Origin: Microbispora hainanensis
Lineage (GTDB): Bacteria; Actinomycetota; Actinomycetes; Streptosporangiales; Streptosporangiaceae
Length of the DNA: 64,000 nucleotides
NCBI RefSeq assembly: GCF_036186745.1
Contig: NZ_CP108086.1
Location: 5,704,001-5,768,000, forward strand
Direction: 5' to 3'
The notes under the pieces are model-generated. The model saw only the letters and a program-made list of their open reading frames with translations. It searched no databases and had not been told where the DNA came from. Below, in pieces: positions 25,897 to 33,737 of the stretch (its first letter is position 1; each line of letters begins with the position of its first letter). The translations under genes were made by a program, and so were the position numbers.

Positions 25897-26207
25897 TCAC
25901 TGCTGCGGCACGGGCACGTCAACCTGCCCGTCGGGATAATCCAGTACAGCGGAGCCGCTGTAGCCAGAACTCCGTCTGCCGGCTCTCGATCTCCGCGAAG
26001 TTGTCCAGTATGAGGCTCGGTCTGCCGGGACGATGGCGGCGACACGGTGACCCTGGTTGGTGAGGTAAGCGATCGCATGCCTTGAATGGCAGCGGCAATG
26101 ACGTCAGGGAGATGACCGTCGGCCTCATTCACCGGCACCTCGAACGCGTTGTGGGTCGCGGCTTGTGTGGGGGACACGAGTCGAAGAGTAACGGATTGCC
26201 TACTCAC
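25897..26207 (-). pseudogene. Frameshifted Phd/YefM-like antitoxin
   Basis: From the GTG at 26207 the frame reads VPVNEADGHLPDVIAAAIQG. In another frame it continues IAYLTNQGHRVAAIVPADR and ends at 25897. Joined, these match the Phd/YefM antitoxin pattern (helix, then a strand ending in HGxxVAAIVPA). The shift lies near 26085-26100. No RelE/ParE/Doc-type toxin is next to it. Either the gene is dead or the shift is a sequencing error; the orphan position favours decay. Confidence 0.6.
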
Positions 26208-26269
26208 GGTCTCGACTTGTCCTGCAAAACTCGCCGTACGCGGAGTGATCGCTGGCTTACGTTGCCGGT

Positions 26270-26938
26270 GTGGTCAAGGCTGTGGTGTTCGACATTGGCG
26301 AGACATTGGTCCGCGATGACCGCTACTGGGGATCATGGGCGGACTGGCTCGGCGTCCCCCGTCATACGATGTCCGCTCTCGTGGGTGCGGTGACCGCACT
26401 CGGGCTGGACAACGCCGAAGCCATCCGCATGATCCGGCCCGGTATCGACCTTCAGGCGGCGTACCGGGAACGTGAGCACTCGGGTCGGGGTGAGTTTCTC
26501 GACGAGACCGACCTATATCCCGATGTTCGTGACAGCCTGCAGGCACTGCAACGCATGGGCTTGCGGGTTTGCGTCGCCGGGAACCAGACGGTTAAGGCGG
26601 GCAGTCTGCTACGCGGGCTGGGTCTTCCCGTGGACGCCATCGCCACCTCTGGAGAATGGGGAGTGGCCAAGCCGGACGCCGCGTTCTTCGATCGTGTTGT
26701 CAAGCTCGCCGGGGTCTCTCCTGGAGAGACGCTCTATGTCGGCGATCATCCGGTCAACGATGTGGTGCCGGCGAAGGAAGCAGGTCTTGCGAGCTGTCTG
26801 ATCAGACGGGGACCGTGGGGGCTCCTCTGGGGCAACGATCCGGCCGTACCGGCTGATGTACGAATCGACGGTCTTGCCGACCTCCCAGCTCTGCTGTCCA
26901 CATTCGGGCGGAGCGATGGTCGTGGCGCGGAGTCGTAA
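26270..26938 (+). CDS. HAD-superfamily hydrolase
   Basis: 222 aa from a GTG. It has the haloacid dehalogenase motifs: VVFDIGETLV at the N-terminus (the nucleophile Asp is kept; the usual second Asp two residues later is Gly-Glu, so the acid/base residue is altered or shifted), a helical cap, VCVAGNQT for motif II, KPDAAFFDRV for motif III and VGDHPVNDVVPAKEAG for motif IV. Members hydrolyse small phosphate esters; the substrate is unknown. It shares the plus strand with the truncated XRE gene, which starts inside its 3' end. Such HAD genes often travel with XRE regulators in actinomycetes. Confidence 0.82.
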   Translation: MVKAVVFDIGETLVRDDRYWGSWADWLGVPRHTMSALVGAVTALGLDNAEAIRMIRPGIDLQAAYREREHSGRGEFLDETDLYPDVRDSLQALQRMGLRVCVAGNQTVKAGSLLRGLGLPVDAIATSGEWGVAKPDAAFFDRVVKLAGVSPGETLYVGDHPVNDVVPAKEAGLASCLIRRGPWGLLWGNDPAVPADVRIDGLADLPALLSTFGRSDGRGAES

Positions 26939-27128
26939 CGACGGCCCGGGAGGTCGTATCGCCGCAGTCCGCACCGCGCGCCGGATGACGCAGGGCGAAC
27001 TCGCACGGGCGGCCGATGTCTCTCGCAGCATGATCCGTAAGCTGGAGCAGGGGAGCCGGAACCCGAGCGACAACGTGCTCTACGCCATCGCGAGAGGAGG
27101 CGTACGCGTGGTGGCGCCGCCCTGCTAA
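26916..27128 (+). pseudogene. Truncated XRE regulator joined to the tail of another gene
   Basis: 70 aa. An XRE helix-turn-helix is clear (GGRIAAVRTARRMTQGELAR, then SRSMIRKLEQGSRNPS), but after VLYAIAR the sequence changes to GGVRVVAPPC and stops. The DNA from about 27088 to 27144 is almost the same as the 3' end of the gene at 29597-29932 (GAGGCGTACGCGTGGTGGCG is shared), read in another frame and with a one-base insertion. The gene therefore looks like a recombination product in which the end of an XRE gene was replaced. It overlaps the HAD gene by 23 nt. The HTH could still be made, but the effector part is gone. Confidence 0.7.
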
Positions 27129-27226
27129 CCGGCCAGGCCCGATAACCAGGCTCCCACCCGCTCTCGTGACAAGCCAGGTTCGGGCCAGGAGCCCGCCGGG
27201 CCCATTCCTTCGGCCTCGGTCGCTCG

Positions 27227-27943
27227 TCAACCACGCGAACGGCGAGTTGCGAGCGCGGGAATCGCGTCGATCATCTCTTGGGGGAGGCTCTCCCAGTAGA
27301 GACCACGAGGTCGGCGAGGCGGTCCGCATTCGATGACTTCGTCGGGCGTCACGATGAAATCGACACGGAAATCATGCTCGGCCTCAGGCAGGTCTCCAGC
27401 GACGACCTGCAAGGAATGCACCGTCGTCACGATCGTCGTATCCGGGCCGATCAACCCGGCTTCGTGTAACAGCGCTACCTCGATGTCGGAGTAGCCGGCG
27501 CCCTTACCGAGCCGGACGCCTTGCCGGTTCACAGCGACGCTGCCGCACACGATCAGGTCAACCGGCCGCATCTCCTCTACGTCGACTCTGCGTGCCATGG
27601 TTGCGGCGATCTTGCTGGATGCAGCCTCGGTCGCGGGCACCGTCAGCGCTGCCGGGTCCAGGAGATAGAACGGCTGTGCCTCGGCCAGCTTGGGTACGGC
27701 CATGTAGACGAGCTTGCCTTCGGCCAGGGCCCGCGCCCGTACGGGAAGCTGCGCCTTGTCCGGGACGGCCTTGATAACCGCCGCCTCCCACCAGATCGAT
27801 AGCTTCGCGAGCCGTTCGGCGGCGGCCTCGGCTCCGACGAATGCCGGGATGCGACCGCGAACACCGGGTGGGACGACGCGCTCCTGCTCCAAGAGTGCCC
27901 ACACGCGCTCCCGGACCTCTTGCTTGGCCTGGTCTTTCACCAT
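27227..27943 (-). CDS. 5-formyltetrahydrofolate cyclo-ligase-like protein
   Basis: 238 aa from the ATG at 27943, which has GAAGG 9 nt upstream (a GTG at 27952 is less likely). It follows the XRE-TPR gene by 12 nt. The MTHFS family pattern is visible: the N-terminal helical region, LPVRARALAEGKLVYMAVP, then GVRLGKGAGYSDIEVALL near residue 145, the family's Gly-rich nucleotide loop. True MTHFS enzymes convert 5-formyl-THF to 5,10-methenyl-THF with ATP. This MTHFS-like branch is common beside XRE regulators in actinomycetes and its exact reaction is uncertain. No lesion is seen. Confidence 0.78.
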   Translation of the reverse strand: MVKDQAKQEVRERVWALLEQERVVPPGVRGRIPAFVGAEAAAERLAKLSIWWEAAVIKAVPDKAQLPVRARALAEGKLVYMAVPKLAEAQPFYLLDPAALTVPATEAASSKIAATMARRVDVEEMRPVDLIVCGSVAVNRQGVRLGKGAGYSDIEVALLHEAGLIGPDTTIVTTVHSLQVVAGDLPEAEHDFRVDFIVTPDEVIECGPPRRPRGLYWESLPQEMIDAIPALATRRSRG

Positions 27944-27955
27944 TGCGATCACCCT

Positions 27956-29203
27956 TCAGGCAGCGACGAGCGCAAACAACCGGTCGAACACATCTCGAAC
28001 AATCGGCATTTCCCGCCATGGCTGAAGCTCGCGGCCCGCGCTGAACACGACGTTCAGCCCACCGCCACCCCGTGTCGTTTCTATGAGGTCGATGGCGGCG
28101 TGGAGCGACGCCGCTGCCATTTCAAGGTCCCCTTGTCGAAGGCGAGCAAGAGCCAGGTTGCCGAGCACGATCGCTTGGGATTTCGGACGATCCTGGAGGG
28201 ACTGAGCAGCGCTTTCGAGCATCGATTCCGCTCGCTTGGCGTCGTTGAGGAGCAGGTAGCACGAGCCGGCGAGCCGGCCATGCTGGGCAGGTGAGAACAT
28301 CTCGATCGCTGCGTCTACCGGGCTGATCTGCTCGAAGCACGTCTCGGATTCACCCAAAGCGTGTTCGCAGTCCGATCGCCGTCCAAGCATCGCGTATGCC
28401 TCGGCGACGTGGAGCAGTCCAAGACCCCGCAGCACCAGGCTGCTGTGCGCGGCGCGGTCGGCTGCCTGCAAGGCCAGGTCGAGCGCGACTTGCGGTTTCT
28501 TCTCCGTGTAGAGCGAGACGAAGCTCATACGCAGGAGCGCATGCCCTTCGGCGGCCCCATCCCGAATCTGCCTCGCTGCCGCTATTGCCTGAGCAAGGTA
28601 AGCGCGGGTGGTCGCGTGATCGCGTCGTTGGGAGGTATCCCAGACGAGTTGCCCCATAAGCGTCGCGGCTTCAACTTCCACCGTGCATAGCTCGCGCTGT
28701 ACGAGGCTGGAAGAGGCGTGCGTTCGGAGGAAGGCCACCTGACCGAAGTACCGCGCGGCCTCCACCAGCAATGATGCTGCCGAGACGTTGTCGTACCGCG
28801 CAGCCAGGGCGTGAACCCGCTCGCGTACGTGTGCGACCGCAACCAGATCGACGCTACCCGGACGCTCCATCACATAGTTCAGCCGCTCGTCGGCCGATGC
28901 TCTGTATTCGTCGGGCAGACTCTCCCGTGCTTCGTTGCCGGGCGATATTCGCTCGCCAAAGAGGTCTTCCTCGCTCACCGCGAAGGCTCGCGTGTACAGC
29001 AGCCGGTAGGGATCGCGCGGCTGGTTGTGACCAGCTTCGTACGCCTTGATCCGGCGAACGATCGTCTCCCGGCAGGGAAGGCCCTTGCGCGTCTCGTCGT
29101 CAGCGGCCTCGACGAGACGGCGGGCCATCTCCTTCTGACTCCACAGCCGGCTGCGCCGCTCGGCGCGTAGCCGTACGGCCCATGGGGGGAGTTCGGCGTC
29201 CAC
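27956..29203 (-). CDS. XRE-TPR transcriptional regulator
   Basis: About 415 aa from the GTG at 29203, with AAAAAGG upstream. The N-terminus is an XRE-type helix-turn-helix (WAVRLRAERRSRLWSQKEMA, then IVRRIKAYEAGHNQP). The rest (about 110-415) is helical TPR-like repeats, for example LLRMSFVSLYTEKKPQVALD and AQHGRLAGSCYLLLNDAKRA. Actinobacteria have many such signal-sensing regulators. It is likely to control its own operon with the MTHFS-like gene or the divergent small genes starting at 29382. The 178-nt gap upstream is the probable shared control region. Confidence 0.85.
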   Translation of the reverse strand: MDAELPPWAVRLRAERRSRLWSQKEMARRLVEAADDETRKGLPCRETIVRRIKAYEAGHNQPRDPYRLLYTRAFAVSEEDLFGERISPGNEARESLPDEYRASADERLNYVMERPGSVDLVAVAHVRERVHALAARYDNVSAASLLVEAARYFGQVAFLRTHASSSLVQRELCTVEVEAATLMGQLVWDTSQRRDHATTRAYLAQAIAAARQIRDGAAEGHALLRMSFVSLYTEKKPQVALDLALQAADRAAHSSLVLRGLGLLHVAEAYAMLGRRSDCEHALGESETCFEQISPVDAAIEMFSPAQHGRLAGSCYLLLNDAKRAESMLESAAQSLQDRPKSQAIVLGNLALARLRQGDLEMAAASLHAAIDLIETTRGGGGLNVVFSAGRELQPWREMPIVRDVFDRLFALVAA

Positions 29204-29381
29204 TGCGTGCACCTTTTTCGTCAGACCGGGGGCGTCCTGACCGCCCTTAGTGTCCCCTACCAACATCTGTGATGGAGAGATTACGCACTGTTGTACTTGG
29301 AGGTGACGACGCGAACAAGCGGGGTCCGCAGGCGTTGCGACCGCCGTGCGGACCCCTTGATCAGGATGGTGGTCCTGACCC

Positions 29382-29600
29382 ATGACACAGAGTAGGACTG
29401 TCGCCGCCGCCCGTCCGGTGTTCGCCGGGTGGCGGATCATGCGAAGCGACGCCGGGCGGTTGTGGGCGACGCGCGAGCGGCCGTTCCCCGCGGCCGTGGA
29501 GGAGGCGGGCGCGCATCGCACGGTGGATGCCGACGACCTGGTCGAACTGTGCCAGGTGATCGCCGCCCAGGAGGGCCTCGCCGAGCAGGCGGCCCGGTGA
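29382..29600 (+). CDS. Small actinobacterial protein of unknown function
   Basis: 72 aa. The sequence MTQSRTVAAARPVFAGWRIM and then RLWATRERPFPAAVEEAG and VDADDLVELCQVIAAQE resembles short proteins commonly encoded beside XRE regulators in streptomycetes and relatives. No enzymatic motif, signal peptide or TM segment is present. The next gene starts inside its stop (GTGA). It is divergent from the XRE-TPR gene, which may regulate it. Confidence 0.65.
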   Translation: MTQSRTVAAARPVFAGWRIMRSDAGRLWATRERPFPAAVEEAGAHRTVDADDLVELCQVIAAQEGLAEQAAR

Positions 29601-29932
29601 CCGCGTCCGCCGCGCTGCTCGACGTCACCGCCCCTGGAGAGGACGCCGACGAGGACTGTCCGGGCGTGTCGCCGCATCCGGCGGTGCCGCGCCCCGGCCG
29701 CACGAAGCTGTGGTGGATCGAGGAGAGCCTCGGTCGTGGTCGGGTCGTCGCCCACACCTGCGCCTGCCAGATGACCTCCTACGAACTGGTCCGCTGCGGC
29801 GGCCTCTACCAGTTCCGCCGCCACGCCTTCGCTCGTCACGATGTGCCGCCGGTGTCCTGGACGGCCCGCTGCTGGCGGCGCGAGGAGGCGTACGCGTGGT
29901 GGCGCCGCCTGCTGGCCGGCCAGGCCCGATAA
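29597..29932 (+). CDS. Small basic protein of unknown function
   Basis: 111 aa from a GTG that overlaps the previous stop by 4 nt. Features seen are a Trp/Arg-rich core (TKLWWIEESLGRGRVVAHTC), a CACQMTSYELVRCGG cysteine cluster and a C-terminal helix EEAYAWWRRLLAGQAR. I do not recognise the family. The last ~55 nt recur in altered form at 27088-27144 as the tail of the truncated XRE gene. It is probably one operon with the gene at 29382. Confidence 0.65.
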   Translation: MTASAALLDVTAPGEDADEDCPGVSPHPAVPRPGRTKLWWIEESLGRGRVVAHTCACQMTSYELVRCGGLYQFRRHAFARHDVPPVSWTARCWRREEAYAWWRRLLAGQAR

Positions 29933-30076
29933 AGGCTCCCCGCCGATCATGCGAACGCTGTGTTCGGCGGGGTCTGGGCGGCCTGCCGTACGCCTGAGGG
30001 GGTTTGGCGGCAGGCCACCCGTCGCACGGAACCCGCCGCACGGGGCGGGACGGATCGACAAGGAAGAAGGGATGAG

Positions 30077-30295
30077 ATGACCGACCTGTACGAGCGTGAC
30101 CTGGCGGGGGCGCGGTTCCGCCGGCTGTGCGGCGGCAACCAGCAGGAGGAGGAGCAGGAGTCCTGCGTCGAGATCGCCCCGATCCCGGGCGCGGCGGACG
30201 CCTTTGCCCTGCGTGACAGCAAGAACCCCAACGCCGGGACGCTCCGCTTCACCGGCGACGAGCTCCGCGCCGCCGGGATGACCACCCTCCTGTAG
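30077..30295 (+). CDS. DUF397 protein
   Basis: 72 aa. The segment SCVEIAPIPGAADAFALRDS, then NPNAGTLRFTGDELRA, is the DUF397 signature (S-x-x-CVE, VRDSK-like core, LxFxxxEWxAF-like end, here in shortened form). DUF397 proteins are small partners of XRE regulators in actinobacteria and are thought to modulate them, sometimes as toxin-antitoxin-like pairs. The nearest XRE regulator here is the divergent XRE-TPR gene. The start has AAGAAGGG upstream. A strong hairpin follows the gene. Confidence 0.85.
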   Translation: MTDLYERDLAGARFRRLCGGNQQEEEQESCVEIAPIPGAADAFALRDSKNPNAGTLRFTGDELRAAGMTTLL

Positions 30296-30307
30296 CCCTA
30301 CGAGGCC

Positions 30308-30350
30308 GGGTGCGGCCCCTGCCCGGTGATAGCAGGCAGGGACCGCACCC
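30308..30350 (+). terminator. Long hairpin terminator after the DUF397 gene
   Basis: GGGTGCGGCCCCTGCC (30308-30323) and GGCAGGGACCGCACCC (30335-30350) form a 16-bp stem with one mismatch and an 11-nt loop. It starts 12 nt after the DUF397 stop. There is little T tract, but the stem is very stable. Confidence 0.75.
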
Positions 30351-30379
30351 CACTGTAACGACCACATCCGAGAGGCCCG

Positions 30380-30799
30380 ATGCACCTGCACTGCTACTCC
30401 TGGACGGGAGTCGGCGACGACCGCCGCAACGAGGCCGAACGCCGCCCGCCCCCGCCGTCTGGCGATCCCGGGCCGTTCCTGGCCTCCCCTCTGCCGCCGA
30501 TGCGTACGTGCGACTGGCTGTTGAAGCCCCGCACCCGCATCGACGTCTCGCCGAGGTCCGTGGGGGAGGCGTTGGAGTGGCTGACCACGTGCTACCGGGC
30601 GGCCGAGGCACAGTTCCTGCGGCCGGAGGACGAGGTGCGCATCGGGCTCGGCCTACGGCTGGAGAACGCGGGGGAGGCCCTGGCCGCCGGACTGGACGTG
30701 CAATGGGGCATCTGGCTACGCGGCGGCCGGTTCGTCACCTGCGCCGTCATCTGCTGCTCCCCGAACCGCGACGCCGCCCACCGCTGCCCCGCCACCTGA
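30380..30799 (+). CDS. Hypothetical protein of 139 aa
   Basis: The ATG has AGAGG upstream. The N-terminal ~45 residues are Pro/Arg-rich. Residues 50-135 look folded: RTRIDVSPRSVGEALEWLTT, RPEDEVRIGLGLRLENAGEA, then DVQWGIWLRGGRFVTCAVI and a CC pair. I do not recognise the family. It sits after the DUF397 terminator on the same strand and may have its own promoter in the 30-nt gap or rely on read-through. It has no TM segment or signal peptide. Confidence 0.6.
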   Translation: MHLHCYSWTGVGDDRRNEAERRPPPPSGDPGPFLASPLPPMRTCDWLLKPRTRIDVSPRSVGEALEWLTTCYRAAEAQFLRPEDEVRIGLGLRLENAGEALAAGLDVQWGIWLRGGRFVTCAVICCSPNRDAAHRCPAT

Positions 30800-31211
30800 A
30801 CCGCCCTCCCGGCCGGTCTCCGGTCATGGCCGGCGTTTCGGGTCGCCGTCGTTCGTGGTCGGCGGGCGCAAGCTCTCTGCAAATCGGCAGGTAGGGCAGG
30901 ACTATCTGATTCTCTTCTGGTCAGAAAAGTGGAAACGGGCAAAAGAGGACGCTGTCCTATTTGTGTATGCGGCGGCTGTAGCCGCGTGGATACTTCACGC
31001 GTGCCAATCTCTACCGCAGGCCATGCGATCACTGTTGCATGGGCAATCCCTGGGGCATAGGATGCCTGCGACAGGTCGAGTGACAGCAATAAATCCGCGA
31101 TATGCGGATGCTTCCCGCCTACTTTCATTGGCCTCCACGGTTGATGCTTGCCCGTTCTGTCATCCCGTGCGACACTCGGGGCAACCCGTATCGGCGGAAA
31201 AGAGGTATGTC
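30800..31211. promoter_or_regulatory. AT-richer 412-nt gap with a palindrome
   Basis: There is no convincing gene here; an open frame runs through it but has a non-coding codon pattern. GC is clearly lower than in the flanks. ATCCGC and GCGGAT form a palindrome at 31093-31109 (5-nt spacer), about 100 nt before the next gene. The region probably holds the promoter and an operator for the three genes at 31212-32906. Confidence 0.45.
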
Positions 31212-31481
31212 GTGTCTCGTCCATGGGAAGCCGACGCTACGGCGGAGCTTCGGAGACGTCTCGGCAAATCCGCGCTCGAACTGGGTGAAACAACCGGCAG
31301 CCCGTCGTGTCCTGACATCTGGGAGCTGTCCAACGGAGATATCGCCATAATCGGCCGGGATCTCACCCATGCCTATGCTGACCGGCTCCCATCGGGCGTG
31401 AGCGTCGGCGACGACGAGCGCCTGGTCGTCATTCCCCGCACCATGATCGTCGCCGCCAAGCCGGATATTCCAGATGCTTAG
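31212..31481 (+). CDS. Small protein upstream of the DUF6879 gene
   Basis: 89 aa from a GTG with AGAGG 7 nt upstream. It reads SRPWEADATAELRRRLGKSA, then CPDIWELSNGDIAIIGRDLT, and ends in VVIPRTMIVAAK. Short proteins with this C/SPDIWEL-NGD-AIIG pattern precede DUF6879 genes in many actinomycetes. The function is unknown. It overlaps the DUF6879 gene by 8 nt, so the two are coupled and probably work together. Confidence 0.72.
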   Translation: MSRPWEADATAELRRRLGKSALELGETTGSPSCPDIWELSNGDIAIIGRDLTHAYADRLPSGVSVGDDERLVVIPRTMIVAAKPDIPDA

Positions 31482-32094
31482 GAATGTGGCCGAGGCGGAG
31501 GCTGTCACGCTGACCTCGGAAGAGTACCTCTCCGACTTCTGGCCGTACTTCCAAAGATTGCAGGATGTCTTTTGGAAGCTGGAGACCTATCAGAGTTTCC
31601 GGGAGCCGGACGACTCCAGCTGGCGGGCGTTCGACTCGGGGGACTGGAACCAAGCCATACGTCTCATCGACGAACGTCGCGAAGAGATCCAGGAACCTGT
31701 AAAACAGGTGCATGGATTTGAAATGCGGCGAGTGCGTATCGTCGAAAAACCTTTCACTCCGTATATCCAGTGGGAACTCTATTACATTCGTCATCGGGCG
31801 CAGGCCGGTGAAGATATCAGGGTCATCGACTCGGATCTCCTGCCGGCTCACGGGTTCACCTACCGCTTGCCGGAGCTGGTGATATTGGATTCGATGGTGA
31901 TGTACGAGGTCCTCTACACACCGGACGGCACGCTCACGGGAGCAAGGAAGATCGTAGACAGAGCTTTGATCGAGTCTTGCCGACGCGACGTGGAGAGCTT
32001 GTTCATCGTGGGTCGGGATCTGCTTCCCTATCTGAACGAGGAACGCGCGGTTCTTCCTCCGCCTCTGCAACAGTCCGGCACTCCCATCGCCTGA
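31474..32094 (+). CDS. DUF6879 family protein
   Basis: 206 aa. The family pattern is plain: FWKLETYQSFREPDDSSWRA (residues ~33-52), RVRIVEKPFTPYIQWELYYI near 88 and AGEDIRVIDSD near 113. These proteins are restricted to actinobacteria and usually sit beside small XRE-associated genes. A role in regulation or nucleic-acid processing has been proposed but not proven. It overlaps the preceding small gene by 8 nt. It ends 5 nt before the DUF6082 gene. Confidence 0.8.
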   Translation: MLRNVAEAEAVTLTSEEYLSDFWPYFQRLQDVFWKLETYQSFREPDDSSWRAFDSGDWNQAIRLIDERREEIQEPVKQVHGFEMRRVRIVEKPFTPYIQWELYYIRHRAQAGEDIRVIDSDLLPAHGFTYRLPELVILDSMVMYEVLYTPDGTLTGARKIVDRALIESCRRDVESLFIVGRDLLPYLNEERAVLPPPLQQSGTPIA

Positions 32095-32099
32095 TCCAA

Positions 32100-32906
32100 A
32101 TGAATCAGCGACGTCCGATCACTCGCATGGCCGGTGCCATCGGTCGTCGCTTCGTCATCAGCACAATCCTCTTCGCGTCCATTGCTCTCATCTCCGTTCT
32201 CGTCATCTCCTCGCCACTGTTTCTCGACTCGCTGAAAGCCAAGCGTGACGACTGGTTGCTGTTGAGCAACATAGGGCAGACCTATGGAGTGGCGTCCGCA
32301 CTCTTGTCGGTATTCGCCCTGATCGGTGTGTCGTTCTCTTTGATTCTGCAGGCGAGAGAGACCAAGGCCACTCGTGAACAGGCCTTGCGAGCGCTGCACG
32401 GCGACCTGATGAGAATGGCGATGGACGACCCGCTTTATCGTGCATGTTGGGGGCCCTTCTTCTCTGCGGATGAGGAGGACGGTCAAAAGGCGCACATGTA
32501 CGTCAACATGATTTTCAATCACTGGCTGCTCATGTGGGAGCTGCGGGCAATCACCGAAACGCATCTGCGGGAGATTTCTCGCACGGTCCTCGAAGGGCCG
32601 ATCGGTCGAAGGTTCTGGCAAGACGTCAGAGCGTTGCGCATGTCGAGCTCGGGCACGCGTCGGGAGCGCCGTTTCAACCGGATCATTGACGCCGAATACC
32701 AAGAAGTCGTTCGCCTGAACCCGATCGCCCCTGTCTGGGGGCCGCCCGGCAGCGCCGATCCGCTTCCTCATGCGAAGGCGAACATCGCAAGGGGCTTCGT
32801 AAGTGAGGCCAATTTGACGCGATTGCTCGCCGTGCTGGGTGTCGTGCTCGTCATCGACATCCTGCGCAAGATGGCAGCATCCCTGTCCCGGCAGCGGCGC
32901 ACGTGA
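32100..32906 (+). CDS. DUF6082-like membrane protein
   Basis: 268 aa from the ATG at 32100, 5 nt after the previous stop. Two TM helices lie near the N-terminus (STILFASIALISVLVIS and ASALLSVFALIGVSFSLILQ). A ~170-residue cytosolic helical part follows (ETKATREQALRALHGDLMRM, HMYVNMIFNHWLLMWELRAI, RFWQDVRALR), and a last hydrophobic helix (LLAVLGVVLVIDIL) ends it. This matches the DUF6082 pattern of streptomycetes. The function is unknown. A strong hairpin lies 10 nt after the stop and closes this three-gene operon. Confidence 0.75.
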   Translation: MNQRRPITRMAGAIGRRFVISTILFASIALISVLVISSPLFLDSLKAKRDDWLLLSNIGQTYGVASALLSVFALIGVSFSLILQARETKATREQALRALHGDLMRMAMDDPLYRACWGPFFSADEEDGQKAHMYVNMIFNHWLLMWELRAITETHLREISRTVLEGPIGRRFWQDVRALRMSSSGTRRERRFNRIIDAEYQEVVRLNPIAPVWGPPGSADPLPHAKANIARGFVSEANLTRLLAVLGVVLVIDILRKMAASLSRQRRT

Positions 32907-32915
32907 ACTCGCCCC

Positions 32916-32951
32916 TCATTGCGCAAACGCCTCACGGCGTCTGCGCAATGA
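32916..32951. terminator. Long hairpin near the right end of the DISARM cargo
   Basis: CATTGCGCAAACGCC (32917-32931) and GGCGTCTGCGCAATG (32936-32950) pair with one mismatch around a 4-nt loop, extended by one T-A pair. On the plus strand it ends the DUF6879/DUF6082 operon. On the minus strand it lies downstream of the gene at 33033, so it can serve both strands. Confidence 0.75.
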
Positions 32952-33032
32952 AACGTGCGGAGCACGTACGTCACCACCATTGCCGACGGACTGCGGCCCC
33001 GAGTCGGTTCCTTCGCTCGACGGGCTCGCCAC

Positions 33033-33539
33033 TCAGGGCTGCCAGGCGTCCTCGTAGTCGTCGTGCCAGTCGTACGCCGAAGCCTCCAGCTTGAGCAGGT
33101 GCTCCGCCTGGAGGTGCTCCTCGACCGTCAGGTAGAGGCCGTGGACGACCACGGACTCCAGAAAATCCATGCGGTCCCGTTTCGCGGCCAGATCCCGCTC
33201 TGCCTTGTGGACGCCGGGCTCCCCGTCGTCCGCAGCGCTGTCTGCCTGGTCGAAACCCTCCGCGATGCGGGCGCGCAAGAACGCGATCAACCCCTCGAAC
33301 GCGGCTCCCGCCTCGTGTGCGCGAGCCCTGCATGCGTCGGCCATGATCCCCTGGCAGGGGGAGGCCAGGGTGGGCGCGTCCGTGCTCGCGAGGTCCGTCC
33401 AGGGGAGCCGTCTCCGGAGCGCTTCCCCGTCGATCGGTCCTTTCCCGCCGGCGGCAAGGACGGCCCCGAGAAGCTCTGCCGCGAGCAGGGGGCGGGCGCG
33501 GACGAGCCCCAGGAGCGCTCCGCGGTCGATCGCTGTCAT
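33033..33539 (-). CDS. Hypothetical protein divergent from drmA
   Basis: 168 aa. The frame is open far upstream through the antisense of drmA, but only the part from the ATG at 33539 has coding character: MTAIDRGALLGLVRARPLLA, a basic/acidic helical middle, and a long C-terminal helix LTVEEHLQAEHLLKLEASAY. It is an all-alpha protein without TM segments or catalytic motifs that I can name. It is transcribed away from drmA across a shared 198-nt control region. That position suits a regulator or accessory of the drmABC operon, but this is inference from location only. Confidence 0.55.
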   Translation of the reverse strand: MTAIDRGALLGLVRARPLLAAELLGAVLAAGGKGPIDGEALRRRLPWTDLASTDAPTLASPCQGIMADACRARAHEAGAAFEGLIAFLRARIAEGFDQADSAADDGEPGVHKAERDLAAKRDRMDFLESVVVHGLYLTVEEHLQAEHLLKLEASAYDWHDDYEDAWQP

Positions 33540-33737
33540 GGCCAGGAGGTTACAGTCGGTAATCGAATGTGCGTCGAGGGGCGACAACCTGCTCGGGATC
33601 GTTGTCTTCCTTCTCGGTAGAAGGAGTCTCGACCAGCGATCGAGGGCAACCTTACGATCCGGCCACGCGTCATGCAGATGTTTACCAAGAGCAACTAACG
33701 TTGCGCCAAAGATCAGGCGAGGGAAGGACACCCCCAC
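33540..33737. promoter_or_regulatory. Divergent promoter region of drmA
   Basis: This 198-nt gap separates the minus-strand gene at 33033 from drmA. It is AT-richer than the flanks, including a run near 33690-33715. With a separate promoter here, drmABC does not depend on read-through from drmMI 9.6 kb away. The drmA GTG has GGGAAGGA about 12 nt upstream. No clear operator is seen. Confidence 0.45.

Noticed and set aside
24144..33737. An integrated plasmid, prophage or transposon as the vehicle of the DISARM cargo
   Set aside because: I see no integrase, transposase, tRNA-derived attachment site, terminal inverted repeats or flanking direct repeats; the hairpins at the edges fit terminators.
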